Source: an uncultured Porphyromonadaceae bacterium
GTDB lineage: Bacteria; Bacteroidota; Bacteroidia; Bacteroidales; Muribaculaceae
Assembly (NCBI GenBank): GCA_902493335.1
Contig: CABUPJ010000016.1
Location: forward strand, 1-62,711
Length of the DNA: 62,711 bases
Reading direction: 5' to 3'
The translations under genes were made by a program, and so were the position numbers. Each line of letters starts with the position of its first letter. The first letter of the stretch is position 1. The notes below the pieces were generated by a model. That model made no database searches, was not told the DNA's origin, and saw only the letters and a program-made list of their open reading frames with translations. Shown here piece by piece: positions 52,051-60,723 of the stretch.

Positions 52051-54552
52051 ATGAAATATAAATCACTATCATTTTTGGCTGCTATGATACTTGGCGTATC
52101 GTTTGCCGCCCATTCGCTGCCCGCCAAGCGCGGTCTGCATACTTTGACACAGCCCGACGGCACCACTATCGAGGTGCGTATCGTCGGTGACGAGTTCTCA
52201 CATTATTATCTGACGCCCGACGGCTATCCGCTCGTCGCCGACAGCGAGGGTGTGCTGCGTTATGCTACGGTCGCCCCCAACGGCGTTGCCGTCATGTCTG
52301 ACGTCAAGGCCAGCGACTTGAGTCGCCGAGGCCTCGCCGAGACCGAATTTGTCGGACGCATCGACAGACAGGCTGCCGTGAGGGCCGTCAGCCGCCGCCA
52401 GAAGCCGCGCAAGCTCCCCGAGAGCGGCAAGGGCCTGTTCTCGACCGGATTCCCCTCGAAAGGCGATATACGTTCGCTCGTGATACTCGTCGAGTACAGC
52501 GACGTGAAATTTACATTGTCTGACCCTGCGTCGTATTTCAGCAATATGCTCAATCAGAAGGGCTTTTCGGAATATAAAGGCACCGGGTCGGCCCGTGATT
52601 ATTTCCTCGAACAGTCAGACAACCAGTTCCGTCCGACCTTTGATGTCGTCGGCCCGGTCAAGTTGCCAAACAACCGTGCCTATTACGGCGCCAACAATTA
52701 TTACGGCGATGACGTGCGTGCCGAGCAGATGATAGTCGATGCCGCGGCCCTGGTAACCGGCCAGGTCGATTTCAGCAGATATGACCTCGACAAAGACGGT
52801 TATGTCGACAATATCTATGTTTTTTATGCCGGCGGCGGCGAGGCTTCGGGCGGCGGAGCCAACACGGTCTGGCCCCATTCTTATAATCTGACCTATGCCG
52901 GTCACAATATCAGATACAACGGTGTCATCCTTGACCGCTATGCCTGTTCGAACGAGTGGGAGAGCGGCCGTCCAGACGGTATCGGTACTTTTGTCCACGA
53001 GTTCTCGCACGTCATGGGTCTTCCCGACCTCTACTGCACCGACTACAGCGACTCCGAGACGCTGACACCCGGTTCATGGAGCGTCCTCGACTACGGCCCC
53101 TATAACAACGACGGCCGCACACCGCCGTCATATTCCATCTATGAGCGCAATGCCATGGGCTGGCTCGAACCGACGGTGATCGACGGCCCGATGTCGGGAC
53201 TTCTCGAGCCGATCGACAAATCAAACGCCGGCTATATCATTCAGACCGGCAACCCCAATGAATTCTTCCTTATCGAAAACCGCCAGCAGCAGGGCTGGGA
53301 CACGTATCTTCCCGGTCACGGCATGCTTGTCTGGCACATCGACTTCAACCAGAATATCTGGAATCAGAATATCGTCAACAATAATCCCAATCACCTCTAT
53401 GTCGACATTGAGGAGGCCGGCGGTACGGCCAACAACACCTCGCGGTCGATCATGGCCACGTATCCTTTCCCCGGTACACGCAACGTCACCTCTTTCACCG
53501 ACGCCACCAAGCCGTCGATGAAGACATGGGCCGGCAAATCGCTCGAAACGCCTATAACCAACATCGCCGAGAACGACGGCGTCATCACCTTCGACGCCTG
53601 CGGCGGAGCTCCGAGAATCGCTACGCCCGTCTTCAATCCGGCCGTCGTGCGTGACAACGGTTTCACTTTGTCATGGAACCCTGTCGACGATGCCGCCGAA
53701 TATTTCGTCACGGTCAAGAATGTCATCACTACGGGCAACCCCATGACCCATACATATGCCTTCGACGAGCTGGCCGGCAACGCCCTTCCCTCAGGCTGGA
53801 CCACTGACGGCGAGACGGCCTCATATGTCTCTGCCGGCAATTTCGGACAGGCCACGCCGGCTGTCAAGATGGCGCCATCGGCAGGAGCTTCGCAGACTCT
53901 GACTACGCCTTATTATGACTCGGAGATAAGCGCCCTCAGCTTCTGGTATAAGGGTGTGCTCACTGATACATCGAGCAAATTCACCGTCGAAGGCCGTGAA
54001 AGCGCCGACGGCGAGTGGCATACGGTCCATGAGATAGCCACGCTGTCGCGCAGCGGTGTCAACGTCGAGGTCGCCGCCTCAGACCTCGCCGGCATCCACC
54101 AGCTTAAATTTGTCTTTGCCAAATCTAAGGGCAATCTGTCGCTCGACGACGTTGTCATTTCGGTCGGTTCGACCACGACAGCCGTCATGCCGGGTTATGA
54201 CAATGTGTCGACCGGCACGGCCACACAGCTCGAAGTCAGCCCTCTGCCAGCGGGAGTGACCGACTATATATGCACAATCTATGCTGTCAACGCCAAGGGC
54301 GAAAGATCTCTTGCGTCGAAGGCATTTGAAGTTGTCGTCGGCGGCAACAGCGGCATCGGCGATGCCGTCGCAGCCGCTCCGGCAATAAGCGTCACCGGCC
54401 GTGACGTCATTGTCAGCGCAGCCGAAGCCGTCGCCGTCGACCTTACCGGCCGCACCGTCGCTACAGCCACCGACGGCCGCATGACGCTCCCCTCGGCCGG
54501 CGTCTATATCATCATCGCCGACGGCCACGCCACCAAAATCGCCGTGAAATAA
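52051..54552 (+). CDS. Secreted M6-family metalloprotease with C-terminal sorting tail
   Basis: From the ATG at 52051 it has 833 residues and a normal signal peptide (about 1-22); ATG 52033 is an alternative. An N-terminal propeptide-like region precedes the M6 peptidase domain, whose zinc site is HEFSHVMGLPD (His316, Glu317, His320). A long module follows with fibronectin-like and jelly-roll-like segments (about 520-760), and the C terminus (AGVYIIIADGHATKIAVK) looks like a type IX secretion tail. Immune inhibitor A-type M6 proteases cleave host proteins; the target here is unknown. Confidence 0.88.
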   Translation: MKYKSLSFLAAMILGVSFAAHSLPAKRGLHTLTQPDGTTIEVRIVGDEFSHYYLTPDGYPLVADSEGVLRYATVAPNGVAVMSDVKASDLSRRGLAETEFVGRIDRQAAVRAVSRRQKPRKLPESGKGLFSTGFPSKGDIRSLVILVEYSDVKFTLSDPASYFSNMLNQKGFSEYKGTGSARDYFLEQSDNQFRPTFDVVGPVKLPNNRAYYGANNYYGDDVRAEQMIVDAAALVTGQVDFSRYDLDKDGYVDNIYVFYAGGGEASGGGANTVWPHSYNLTYAGHNIRYNGVILDRYACSNEWESGRPDGIGTFVHEFSHVMGLPDLYCTDYSDSETLTPGSWSVLDYGPYNNDGRTPPSYSIYERNAMGWLEPTVIDGPMSGLLEPIDKSNAGYIIQTGNPNEFFLIENRQQQGWDTYLPGHGMLVWHIDFNQNIWNQNIVNNNPNHLYVDIEEAGGTANNTSRSIMATYPFPGTRNVTSFTDATKPSMKTWAGKSLETPITNIAENDGVITFDACGGAPRIATPVFNPAVVRDNGFTLSWNPVDDAAEYFVTVKNVITTGNPMTHTYAFDELAGNALPSGWTTDGETASYVSAGNFGQATPAVKMAPSAGASQTLTTPYYDSEISALSFWYKGVLTDTSSKFTVEGRESADGEWHTVHEIATLSRSGVNVEVAASDLAGIHQLKFVFAKSKGNLSLDDVVISVGSTTTAVMPGYDNVSTGTATQLEVSPLPAGVTDYICTIYAVNAKGERSLASKAFEVVVGGNSGIGDAVAAAPAISVTGRDVIVSAAEAVAVDLTGRTVATATDGRMTLPSAGVYIIIADGHATKIAVK

Positions 54553-54578
54553 GCCGTTTCTGCATAGAGTAACATAAA

Positions 54579-54616
54579 CCGCGGGCGCGGGCTCTTTATC
54601 GAGCCGACGCCCGCGG
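54579..54616. terminator. Shared terminator between M6 protease and AbiEii genes
   Basis: A two-part hairpin: outer stem 54579-54587 with 54608-54616, inner stem GGCTC/GAGCC (54590-54594 with 54601-54605). It lies between convergent genes and can serve both, though T tracts are short. Confidence 0.75.
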
Positions 54617-54617
54617 C

Positions 54618-55448
54618 TTATTTCTCCAGAATACCAGCGATTATGTCTAAGGCTCTCACGACAGCCGATGGCGAAAGGTATCTGTGCGTGTCAAGAATCT
54701 GGGAAACGAGTCGGCTGCTTTCTGCTGCCGAGATTTCGTTACGGATAAGGGCGCCGTAATATTTCCTCTGTTTGCCGTCAAGCATTTCGGCAATGTCGTG
54801 GCCGAGCCAATAAGCCGCGCCGGTTATAAGATCAAAATCTTCGAGATCGTAGACTTCGGGGTGTGTATTGCGCTTTTCGTTGGCCAGATAGTAATTGTCG
54901 ATGATGTGCCAGATATCTTCAGCATCTTTGTCTGTTGTCAGATTGCGGTCATGCCAGGCGTCAAGTTTGAGGATGAAAAGTCCTTGCAGCGAGGCGACTT
55001 TTATGTCATAGGTACTGTCGACCCTGACGGTCACGGGGACGGCTAAAGCATCTTCATAACCTTTGACCGACATAGCGGTCGCGCCTTCGGGCGGCCAATA
55101 GACAATGTCGTTATCAGAGGCGACAGGTCCGTAAGGAACGATGTCAATTTCAAAATTACGGAAGCAAAAGCGCTGTGCGTGAGACAGTGATTTTTCAAAG
55201 CCATCTGCAATCAGGGCGGAACTCACCATGTCGAAGCTATTCCAGTCTGCAACGGCAATCGCTATGTCAAGATCGCGGGTCTTCCTTCTGGCGGAAGCAC
55301 CCGTCAGGAGTCCGAGCATTATATCGCGGGCAGTCGCGCCGATGACAATGAAGTCTTTGCCGATTCTTGAGAAGGTGTGACTGAGCTGACTGAGCAATTC
55401 GGCAGGCATTGGCTGTCCCAACTGTTCAGAAGAGATATTTAAGGTCAT
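54618..55448 (-). CDS. AbiEii-like nucleotidyltransferase toxin
   Basis: A protein of 276 residues from the ATG at 55448 (a start at 55499 would overlap the upstream gene more). The nucleotidyltransferase core is visible as FIVIGATARDIMLGL followed by KTRDLDIAIAV (metal-binding Asp pair), and FEIDIVPYG provides a third acidic site; a Lys/Asp segment (LKLDAWHDR) and a helical C-terminal half follow. AbiEii toxins modify tRNA or nucleotides and stop growth; the target here is unknown. It follows the AbiEi-like gene with a 23-base overlap, so this is a type IV toxin-antitoxin/abortive infection pair. Confidence 0.82.
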   Translation of the reverse strand: MTLNISSEQLGQPMPAELLSQLSHTFSRIGKDFIVIGATARDIMLGLLTGASARRKTRDLDIAIAVADWNSFDMVSSALIADGFEKSLSHAQRFCFRNFEIDIVPYGPVASDNDIVYWPPEGATAMSVKGYEDALAVPVTVRVDSTYDIKVASLQGLFILKLDAWHDRNLTTDKDAEDIWHIIDNYYLANEKRNTHPEVYDLEDFDLITGAAYWLGHDIAEMLDGKQRKYYGALIRNEISAAESSRLVSQILDTHRYLSPSAVVRALDIIAGILEK

Positions 55449-56400
55449 TGTCTCTAATGGATTTAGCGGCTTCGATGCAGCGGCTGTTGCCGCTGTCAAT
55501 TAGGTCGGCGTAGATAAGCACTGGAGGCACTGTTTCGCGGGCAATGTCATCCTTCCAAAATTTTTTATAAATGGCAATGGCGCCGTCGGCAGCCGGCACG
55601 ACTTCGCCCGACTTCATCAGTGTTGCGGGCGCACGCTCGGTGTATAAAGTGAAATTACCGGGTGTCAGATAGCTGTCTATTAGGGCGGCAGCAGGTTCGC
55701 CACCCCAGAGCATACCCGCCGGCAGGTGTATTCGGCGCCAATGGCTGCGGGATGTTTCGTCCCTGAAATTCATACGCTGCAGTAATAGCGTAGGTTTCAG
55801 GGATGTGCTGTAACCGACACACCATAAGTCAAGCAGCTTCCCGGTGTTTAGAAAATAACGTTGTTTGCCCTCGGTTTTTAATAGGTTTAGTGTGATGAGG
55901 CCGTCAATGACATTCTTGACTGTGCCTATTGCTACGCCGGTCGCTTCCGCGATGTTGCGGTATGGTTTGTTGATGTTGTTTCTGTCAAGCAGAAAATAGA
56001 ATATGACGGGCAGACCTTTGCCCCTGAAAACAGGGTAGGGTGAGCCGACGGGCTTTCCTACCGGTTTATTGCCTTTATAGCTCAGCATAAATATTATATT
56101 CCCGTCTCTGACATGTCTGATGTCGCAGTTGCCTGCACAATCGAGAATGTTTATGCCATTGACAGCGGCAAAATCGATAAGATTTTCGTCAGCGACAGGG
56201 GTTATATAAATTTCGTTCATTCTGTCGCTGTCGACTGACAACGTGTAAATATAAGTCCGGGTTTCAGTGAAACACTGGTATCTTTTGCCCAGAATAGTTA
56301 TGAATGCTGCGTCGGCAGTCGCCTCGGCGGTCATTATACCGTCGGGTAGATTGTGTTGCAGCGCCTCTGCAGCTTTGTCGAAAATGTCGATGTCTATCAT
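55426..56400 (-). CDS. AbiEi-like antitoxin and autoregulator
   Basis: A protein of 324 residues from the ATG at 56400; upstream in-frame codons lie within the operator. A winged-helix segment in the middle (about 155-200: NIAEATGVAIGTVKNVIDGLITLNLL) binds DNA, and the C-terminal part, with the HLPAGMLWGGEPAAALIDSYLTP stretch, matches the AbiEi antitoxin family of Bacteroidota. It should neutralise AbiEii at protein or function level and repress its own operon through the palindromes just upstream. Confidence 0.82.
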   Translation of the reverse strand: MIDIDIFDKAAEALQHNLPDGIMTAEATADAAFITILGKRYQCFTETRTYIYTLSVDSDRMNEIYITPVADENLIDFAAVNGINILDCAGNCDIRHVRDGNIIFMLSYKGNKPVGKPVGSPYPVFRGKGLPVIFYFLLDRNNINKPYRNIAEATGVAIGTVKNVIDGLITLNLLKTEGKQRYFLNTGKLLDLWCVGYSTSLKPTLLLQRMNFRDETSRSHWRRIHLPAGMLWGGEPAAALIDSYLTPGNFTLYTERAPATLMKSGEVVPAADGAIAIYKKFWKDDIARETVPPVLIYADLIDSGNSRCIEAAKSIRDNDLKYLF

Positions 56401-56403
56401 GAT

Positions 56404-56533
56404 GTTCAGGAATAAAGATTTGTTCAAATATATTGAACAGTGCAAAAATAATGAACATAAAATAAAATGACAAGCTATTTGTTCAAAAAAATAATATCGT
56501 TCAATAAAATTGAACTATGCTTGATTGTTGAAC
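56404..56533 (-). promoter_or_regulatory. abiE operator array and promoter
   Basis: Two palindromes: TGTTCAA-5-TTGAACA (56421-56439) and GTTCAAT-3-ATTGAAC (56499-56515), centres 77 bases apart. Counting single copies, GTTCA/TGAAC half-sites occur at 56404, 56422, 56434, 56452, 56481, 56499, 56511 and 56529. The minus-strand -7 match TATATTTG (56432-56425) lies inside the first palindrome, so a bound repressor would cover the promoter. AbiEi of streptococci binds paired inverted repeats in the same way. Confidence 0.75.
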
Positions 56534-56772
56534 GGGAAGGTCAGGCGTGAAATTAAAATAAAAATAGATAAATAAGCCGAAAAGGGGCAACCTGTGAGGG
56601 TAGCCGGTGTTTTACTGAGACCGCGATGTCGCTATCTTAACACGATTTAGCTGAACGGATTATTTAATTTAAAATAAAAATTCGTATCTTCGCACGTCAA
56701 AAGCCCGTGTTGTGGTCGGGCGCAAGGCAATAGTTTGATTCTAAGCAAAATCTGAATAAAAACACTTACATT
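56534..56772 (+). promoter_or_regulatory. Region upstream of nifJ
   Basis: TATCTTCG at 56685-56692 is one base from the -7 consensus and would give a leader of about 80 bases for nifJ. The rest of the gap is AT-rich with no gene, hairpin or riboswitch seen. Confidence 0.4.
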
Positions 56773-59700
56773 ATGAGTAGAGAAAAGAAATTCGTAACGT
56801 GTGATGGCAATCAGGCAGCCGCTCATGTGAGCTATATGTTCTCTGAAGTTGCCGCCATCTATCCTATCACACCTTCGTCTACTATGGCCGAATATGTCGA
56901 CGAGTGGGCAGCCACCGGTCGTAAAAACATCTTCGGCGAGACGGTTCTCGTGCAGGAAATGCAGTCTGAGGGCGGTGCTGCCGGCGCAGTCCACGGCTCG
57001 CTTCAGGCCGGTGCGCTGACAACGACATACACGGCCTCGCAGGGCTTGCTCCTGATGATCCCGAACATGTATAAAATCGCCGGCGAGCTGCTCCCGACGG
57101 TTTTCCATGTGTCGGCCCGTACGCTCGCGTCTCACGCCCTCTCGATTTTCGGTGACCACCAGGATGTGATGTCTGTCCGTCAGACCGGTTTCGCCATGCT
57201 GGCCGAAGGTTCTGTCCAGGAAGTGATGGATCTCTCGGGTGTGGCTCACCTCGCAACCATCAAGTCAAGCATACCTTTTGTAAACTTTTTCGACGGTTTC
57301 CGCACGTCTCACGAGATTCAGAAGATCGAACAGCTCGAGGCTGACGATCTCGCTCCGCTGCTCGACCGCGAGGCTCTGGCCGCTTTCCGCAACCGTGCCC
57401 TCACCCCCGACGCTCCTGTCGCCCGCGGCATGGCTGAGAACGGTGACGTCTTCTTCCAGCACCGCGAGGCCTGCAACAAGCACTATGACGCAGTGCCCGA
57501 AATCGTAGAAAACTATATGGCCGAAATTTCAAAAATCACCGGCCGCGAATATCACCTCTTCAACTACTATGGCGCTGAAGACGCCGACCGTGTCATCATC
57601 GCCATGGGTTCGGTGACCGAAGCCGCCAAAGAGGCTATCGACTACCTGATGAAGAAAGGCGAGAAAGTCGGCATCGTTTCGGTTCATCTCTACCGTCCGT
57701 TCTCGGCCAAGCATTTCCTTGCCGCAGTTCCCAAGACTGTCAAGGCTATCGCGGTGCTCGACCGCACGAAAGAGCCCGGCGCCAACGGCGAACCTCTCTA
57801 CCTTGATGTCAAGGAGTGTTTCTACGGCAAGGAGAACGCGCCCGTCATCGTCGGCGGCCGCTACGGTCTCGCGTCGAAAGACACCACTCCCGCCCAGATC
57901 ATCGGCGTCTATGAGAATCTCGCCCTGCCGATGCCCAAAGATCACTTCACTGTCGGCATCATCGATGACGTGACCTTCACCTCGCTGCCTCCCAAGGCTG
58001 AGATGGCTCTCGGCGACGATTCTGACTTCGAGGCCAAGTTCTTCGGTCTCGGCGCTGACGGTACGGTCGGTGCCAATAAGAACTCAGTGAAGATTATCGG
58101 TGACAACACCGACAAATACTGCCAGGCTTACTTCGCCTACGACTCGAAGAAGTCGGGCGGCTATACCTGCTCGCACCTGCGTTTCGGCGACAAGCCCATC
58201 CGCTCGACCTATCTGGTCAACACGCCTAACTTCGTCGCATGCCACGTCCAGGCCTATCTCCACATGTATGATGTCACCCGCGGTCTCCGCGACGGCGGCA
58301 CATTCCTGCTCAACACCATCTGGGAGGGCGAGGAGCTGGCCAAGAATCTGCCCAACAAGGTGAAACGCTACTTTGCAGAGCACAATATCACCGTCTATTA
58401 TATCAATGCCACCAAGATCGCTCAGGAAATCGGTCTGGGCAACCGCACCAACACCATCCTCCAGAGCGCGTTCTTCCGCATCACCGAGGTCATCCCTGTC
58501 GATCTCGCCGTCGAGCAGATGAAGAAGTTCATCGTCAAGAGCTATGGCAAGAAAGGTCAGGACGTGGTCGACAAGAACTTTGCTGCCGTTGACCGCGGCG
58601 GCGAGTACAAGGAGCTCACGGTCGATCCGGCATGGGCACAGCTCGCAGACGAGCCCGCTCCCGCCAACAACGACCCCGAATTCATCAACAAGCTCGTGCG
58701 TCCTATCAACGCCCAGGACGGCGACCTCCTCAAGGTCTCTGACTTCGAGGCTATCGCCGACGGCACATGGCAGCAGGGCACGGCCGCATACGAAAAACGC
58801 GGTGTCGCAGCTTTCGTTCCCGAATGGCTCGCCGAGAACTGTATCCAGTGTAACAAGTGTGCGTATGTCTGTCCTCACGCCACCATCCGTCCCTTCGTTC
58901 TCGACGCCGCAGAGATGGCAGCCGCTCCTTTCGGCGAGGATGCCACAATCCCGGCTATCGGCAAGACATTCACCGGCATGCGCTTCATCCAGGCTGTCGA
59001 CGTCCTCGACTGTCTCGGCTGCGGCAACTGCGTCGATGTCTGCCCCGGCAAGAAGGGCGTGAAGGCTCTCGTGATGAAACCTCTCGAGACACAGCTCGAC
59101 CTTCAGAAAGACTGGACATACTGCTCTGAGAAAGTCACCAGCAAGCAGAATCTTGTCGATGTAACACTCAATCCCAAGAACAGCCAGTTTGCGACACCTC
59201 TCTTCGAGTTCTCGGGCGCATGCTCGGGCTGCGGCGAGACTCCCTATGTCAAGCTTATCTCTCAGCTCTTCGGCGATCACGAGATGGTTGCCAACGCAAC
59301 GGGTTGCTCGTCGATCTACTCGGGTTCGGTGCCCTCGACACCTTACACCACCAATGCCGAAGGCCACGGTCCCGCATGGGCCAACTCGCTCTTCGAGGAC
59401 TTCGCCGAATTCGGCCTCGGCATGAAGATAGCCACCGAGAAGCTTCAGAACCGTCTTGCCGACCTTATGACCGCCGCTCTCAGCTGCGACAAGTGCTCTG
59501 ACGAAATCAAGGCGCTCGCACAGCAGTGGCTCGACAACCGCAACAGCGCCGGCGTCACCCGCGAGGTCGCCGACAAGCTCGTGCCTCTCTGCGAGGCCTG
59601 CGGATGTGACATCTGCAAGGGCATCCTCGAGCTCAAGGGCTATCTGGTCGCCCGCTCGCAGTGGATCATCGCCGGTGACGGCGCCGCCTATGACATCGGT

Positions 59701-60342
59701 TTCGGCGGTCTCGACCACGTACTCGCTTCAGGCAAGAACATCAACGTCATCGTGCTCGACACCGAGGTTTACTCTAACACCGGCGGTCAGGCATCCAAGT
59801 CGACCCCGCTCGGCGCTGTCGCCAAATTTGCCGCCGCAGGCAAGCGTATCCGCAAGAAAGACCTCGGCCTTATCGCTTCGACCTATGGCTACGTTTATTG
59901 CGCACAGGTTGCGATGGGTGCCGACAACGCCCAGACCCTCAAGGCTATCCGCGAGGCAGAGGCATACGACGGACCGTCGCTGATCATAGCATATTCGCCC
60001 TGTATCAACCACGGTCTCAAGGCCGGTATGGGTCATGCCCAGGAAGAACAGCGCCGTGCCGTCGAGTGCGGTTACTGGCAGCTCTGGCGTTATAACCCCG
60101 CTCTTGAAGACCAGGGCCAGAATCCCTTCTCGCTCGACAGCAAAGAGCCCGACTGGAGCAAGTTTGCCGACTTCCTCAAAGGCGAGGTCCGTTATGCGTC
60201 GCTGGCAAAACAGTTCCCCGAAGAGGCAGCTGAGCTGTTTGCCGCCGCCCAGGCCAACGCCAAGTGGCGCTATAACAACTACAAACGTCTGTCGCAGCAG
60301 CAGTGGGGCGTTGATCCCGAAGTGGGTCATCTTCCCGAATAA
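56773..60342 (+). CDS. nifJ: Pyruvate:ferredoxin (flavodoxin) oxidoreductase
   Basis: An 1189-residue single-chain enzyme of full length. It turns pyruvate and CoA into acetyl-CoA and CO2 and reduces ferredoxin. The N-terminal domain has YPITPSSTMAE; two 4Fe-4S sites are CxxCxxCxxxC at 690-700 and 747-757; a third cluster uses the CSGCGET and later Cys residues; GDGAAYDIGFGG binds thiamine diphosphate. It lies alone with its own terminator and marks an anaerobic metabolism. Confidence 0.97.
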   Translation: MSREKKFVTCDGNQAAAHVSYMFSEVAAIYPITPSSTMAEYVDEWAATGRKNIFGETVLVQEMQSEGGAAGAVHGSLQAGALTTTYTASQGLLLMIPNMYKIAGELLPTVFHVSARTLASHALSIFGDHQDVMSVRQTGFAMLAEGSVQEVMDLSGVAHLATIKSSIPFVNFFDGFRTSHEIQKIEQLEADDLAPLLDREALAAFRNRALTPDAPVARGMAENGDVFFQHREACNKHYDAVPEIVENYMAEISKITGREYHLFNYYGAEDADRVIIAMGSVTEAAKEAIDYLMKKGEKVGIVSVHLYRPFSAKHFLAAVPKTVKAIAVLDRTKEPGANGEPLYLDVKECFYGKENAPVIVGGRYGLASKDTTPAQIIGVYENLALPMPKDHFTVGIIDDVTFTSLPPKAEMALGDDSDFEAKFFGLGADGTVGANKNSVKIIGDNTDKYCQAYFAYDSKKSGGYTCSHLRFGDKPIRSTYLVNTPNFVACHVQAYLHMYDVTRGLRDGGTFLLNTIWEGEELAKNLPNKVKRYFAEHNITVYYINATKIAQEIGLGNRTNTILQSAFFRITEVIPVDLAVEQMKKFIVKSYGKKGQDVVDKNFAAVDRGGEYKELTVDPAWAQLADEPAPANNDPEFINKLVRPINAQDGDLLKVSDFEAIADGTWQQGTAAYEKRGVAAFVPEWLAENCIQCNKCAYVCPHATIRPFVLDAAEMAAAPFGEDATIPAIGKTFTGMRFIQAVDVLDCLGCGNCVDVCPGKKGVKALVMKPLETQLDLQKDWTYCSEKVTSKQNLVDVTLNPKNSQFATPLFEFSGACSGCGETPYVKLISQLFGDHEMVANATGCSSIYSGSVPSTPYTTNAEGHGPAWANSLFEDFAEFGLGMKIATEKLQNRLADLMTAALSCDKCSDEIKALAQQWLDNRNSAGVTREVADKLVPLCEACGCDICKGILELKGYLVARSQWIIAGDGAAYDIGFGGLDHVLASGKNINVIVLDTEVYSNTGGQASKSTPLGAVAKFAAAGKRIRKKDLGLIASTYGYVYCAQVAMGADNAQTLKAIREAEAYDGPSLIIAYSPCINHGLKAGMGHAQEEQRRAVECGYWQLWRYNPALEDQGQNPFSLDSKEPDWSKFADFLKGEVRYASLAKQFPEEAAELFAAAQANAKWRYNNYKRLSQQQWGVDPEVGHLPE

Positions 60343-60372
60343 TCCGCGATAGATAAAGGTAACTACATATAT

Positions 60373-60415
60373 GTCCGAGGGGCCGCGAGTCAGCGCAGTC
60401 CCTCGGACTTTTTTT
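60373..60415 (+). terminator. Terminator after nifJ
   Basis: GTCCGAGGG (60373-60381) pairs with CCCTCGGAC (60400-60408), followed directly by a T7 tract (60409-60415). Confidence 0.88.
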
Positions 60416-60723
60416 GTCTGACGGTTTTGGCGGCTGCGCCGCCGGATAGTCGCTATGTCGCAAAATTTGGTTTATTTAAGAAGCTTTGACTCAGACCTTA
60501 TCAACTTTTGCGGCGCCAAAACCGTTAAAGTGCTGTCATAGACAGAAAGGAGGCAAATGCAAAATGAAAAAATTAAAAATAATTAATAAGGAAAAATTTC
60601 CATAATACTCTTTTCTATAATCAAAAAAGTTTATAACTTTGCATTTGGAAAACAAGATAGGTACGTCATCTTCGCGATGACTTAAAGCGACATATTACTA
60701 ACATTTTATATATTCAAGTTACA
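60416..60723 (+). promoter_or_regulatory. Promoter and leader of pckA
   Basis: TAACTTTG at 60634-60641 is a full -7 match and gives a leader of about 75 bases. The 200 bases before it are AT-rich apart from a GC patch (GGCGGCTGCGCCGCC, about 60430-60444) and hold no gene. Confidence 0.6.

Noticed and set aside
58084..59718. 544-residue open frame antisense to nifJ
   Set aside because: It lies fully inside nifJ on the other strand and has no recognisable domain; codon bias in this genome leaves long antisense frames open. The same holds for frames at 36780-38054, 39374-40690, 30451-31572, 7970-8830 and 2865-3779.
60416..60723. Riboswitch in the pckA leader
   Set aside because: Only a short GC patch and AT-rich sequence are visible; no known aptamer pattern or leader hairpin could be supported.
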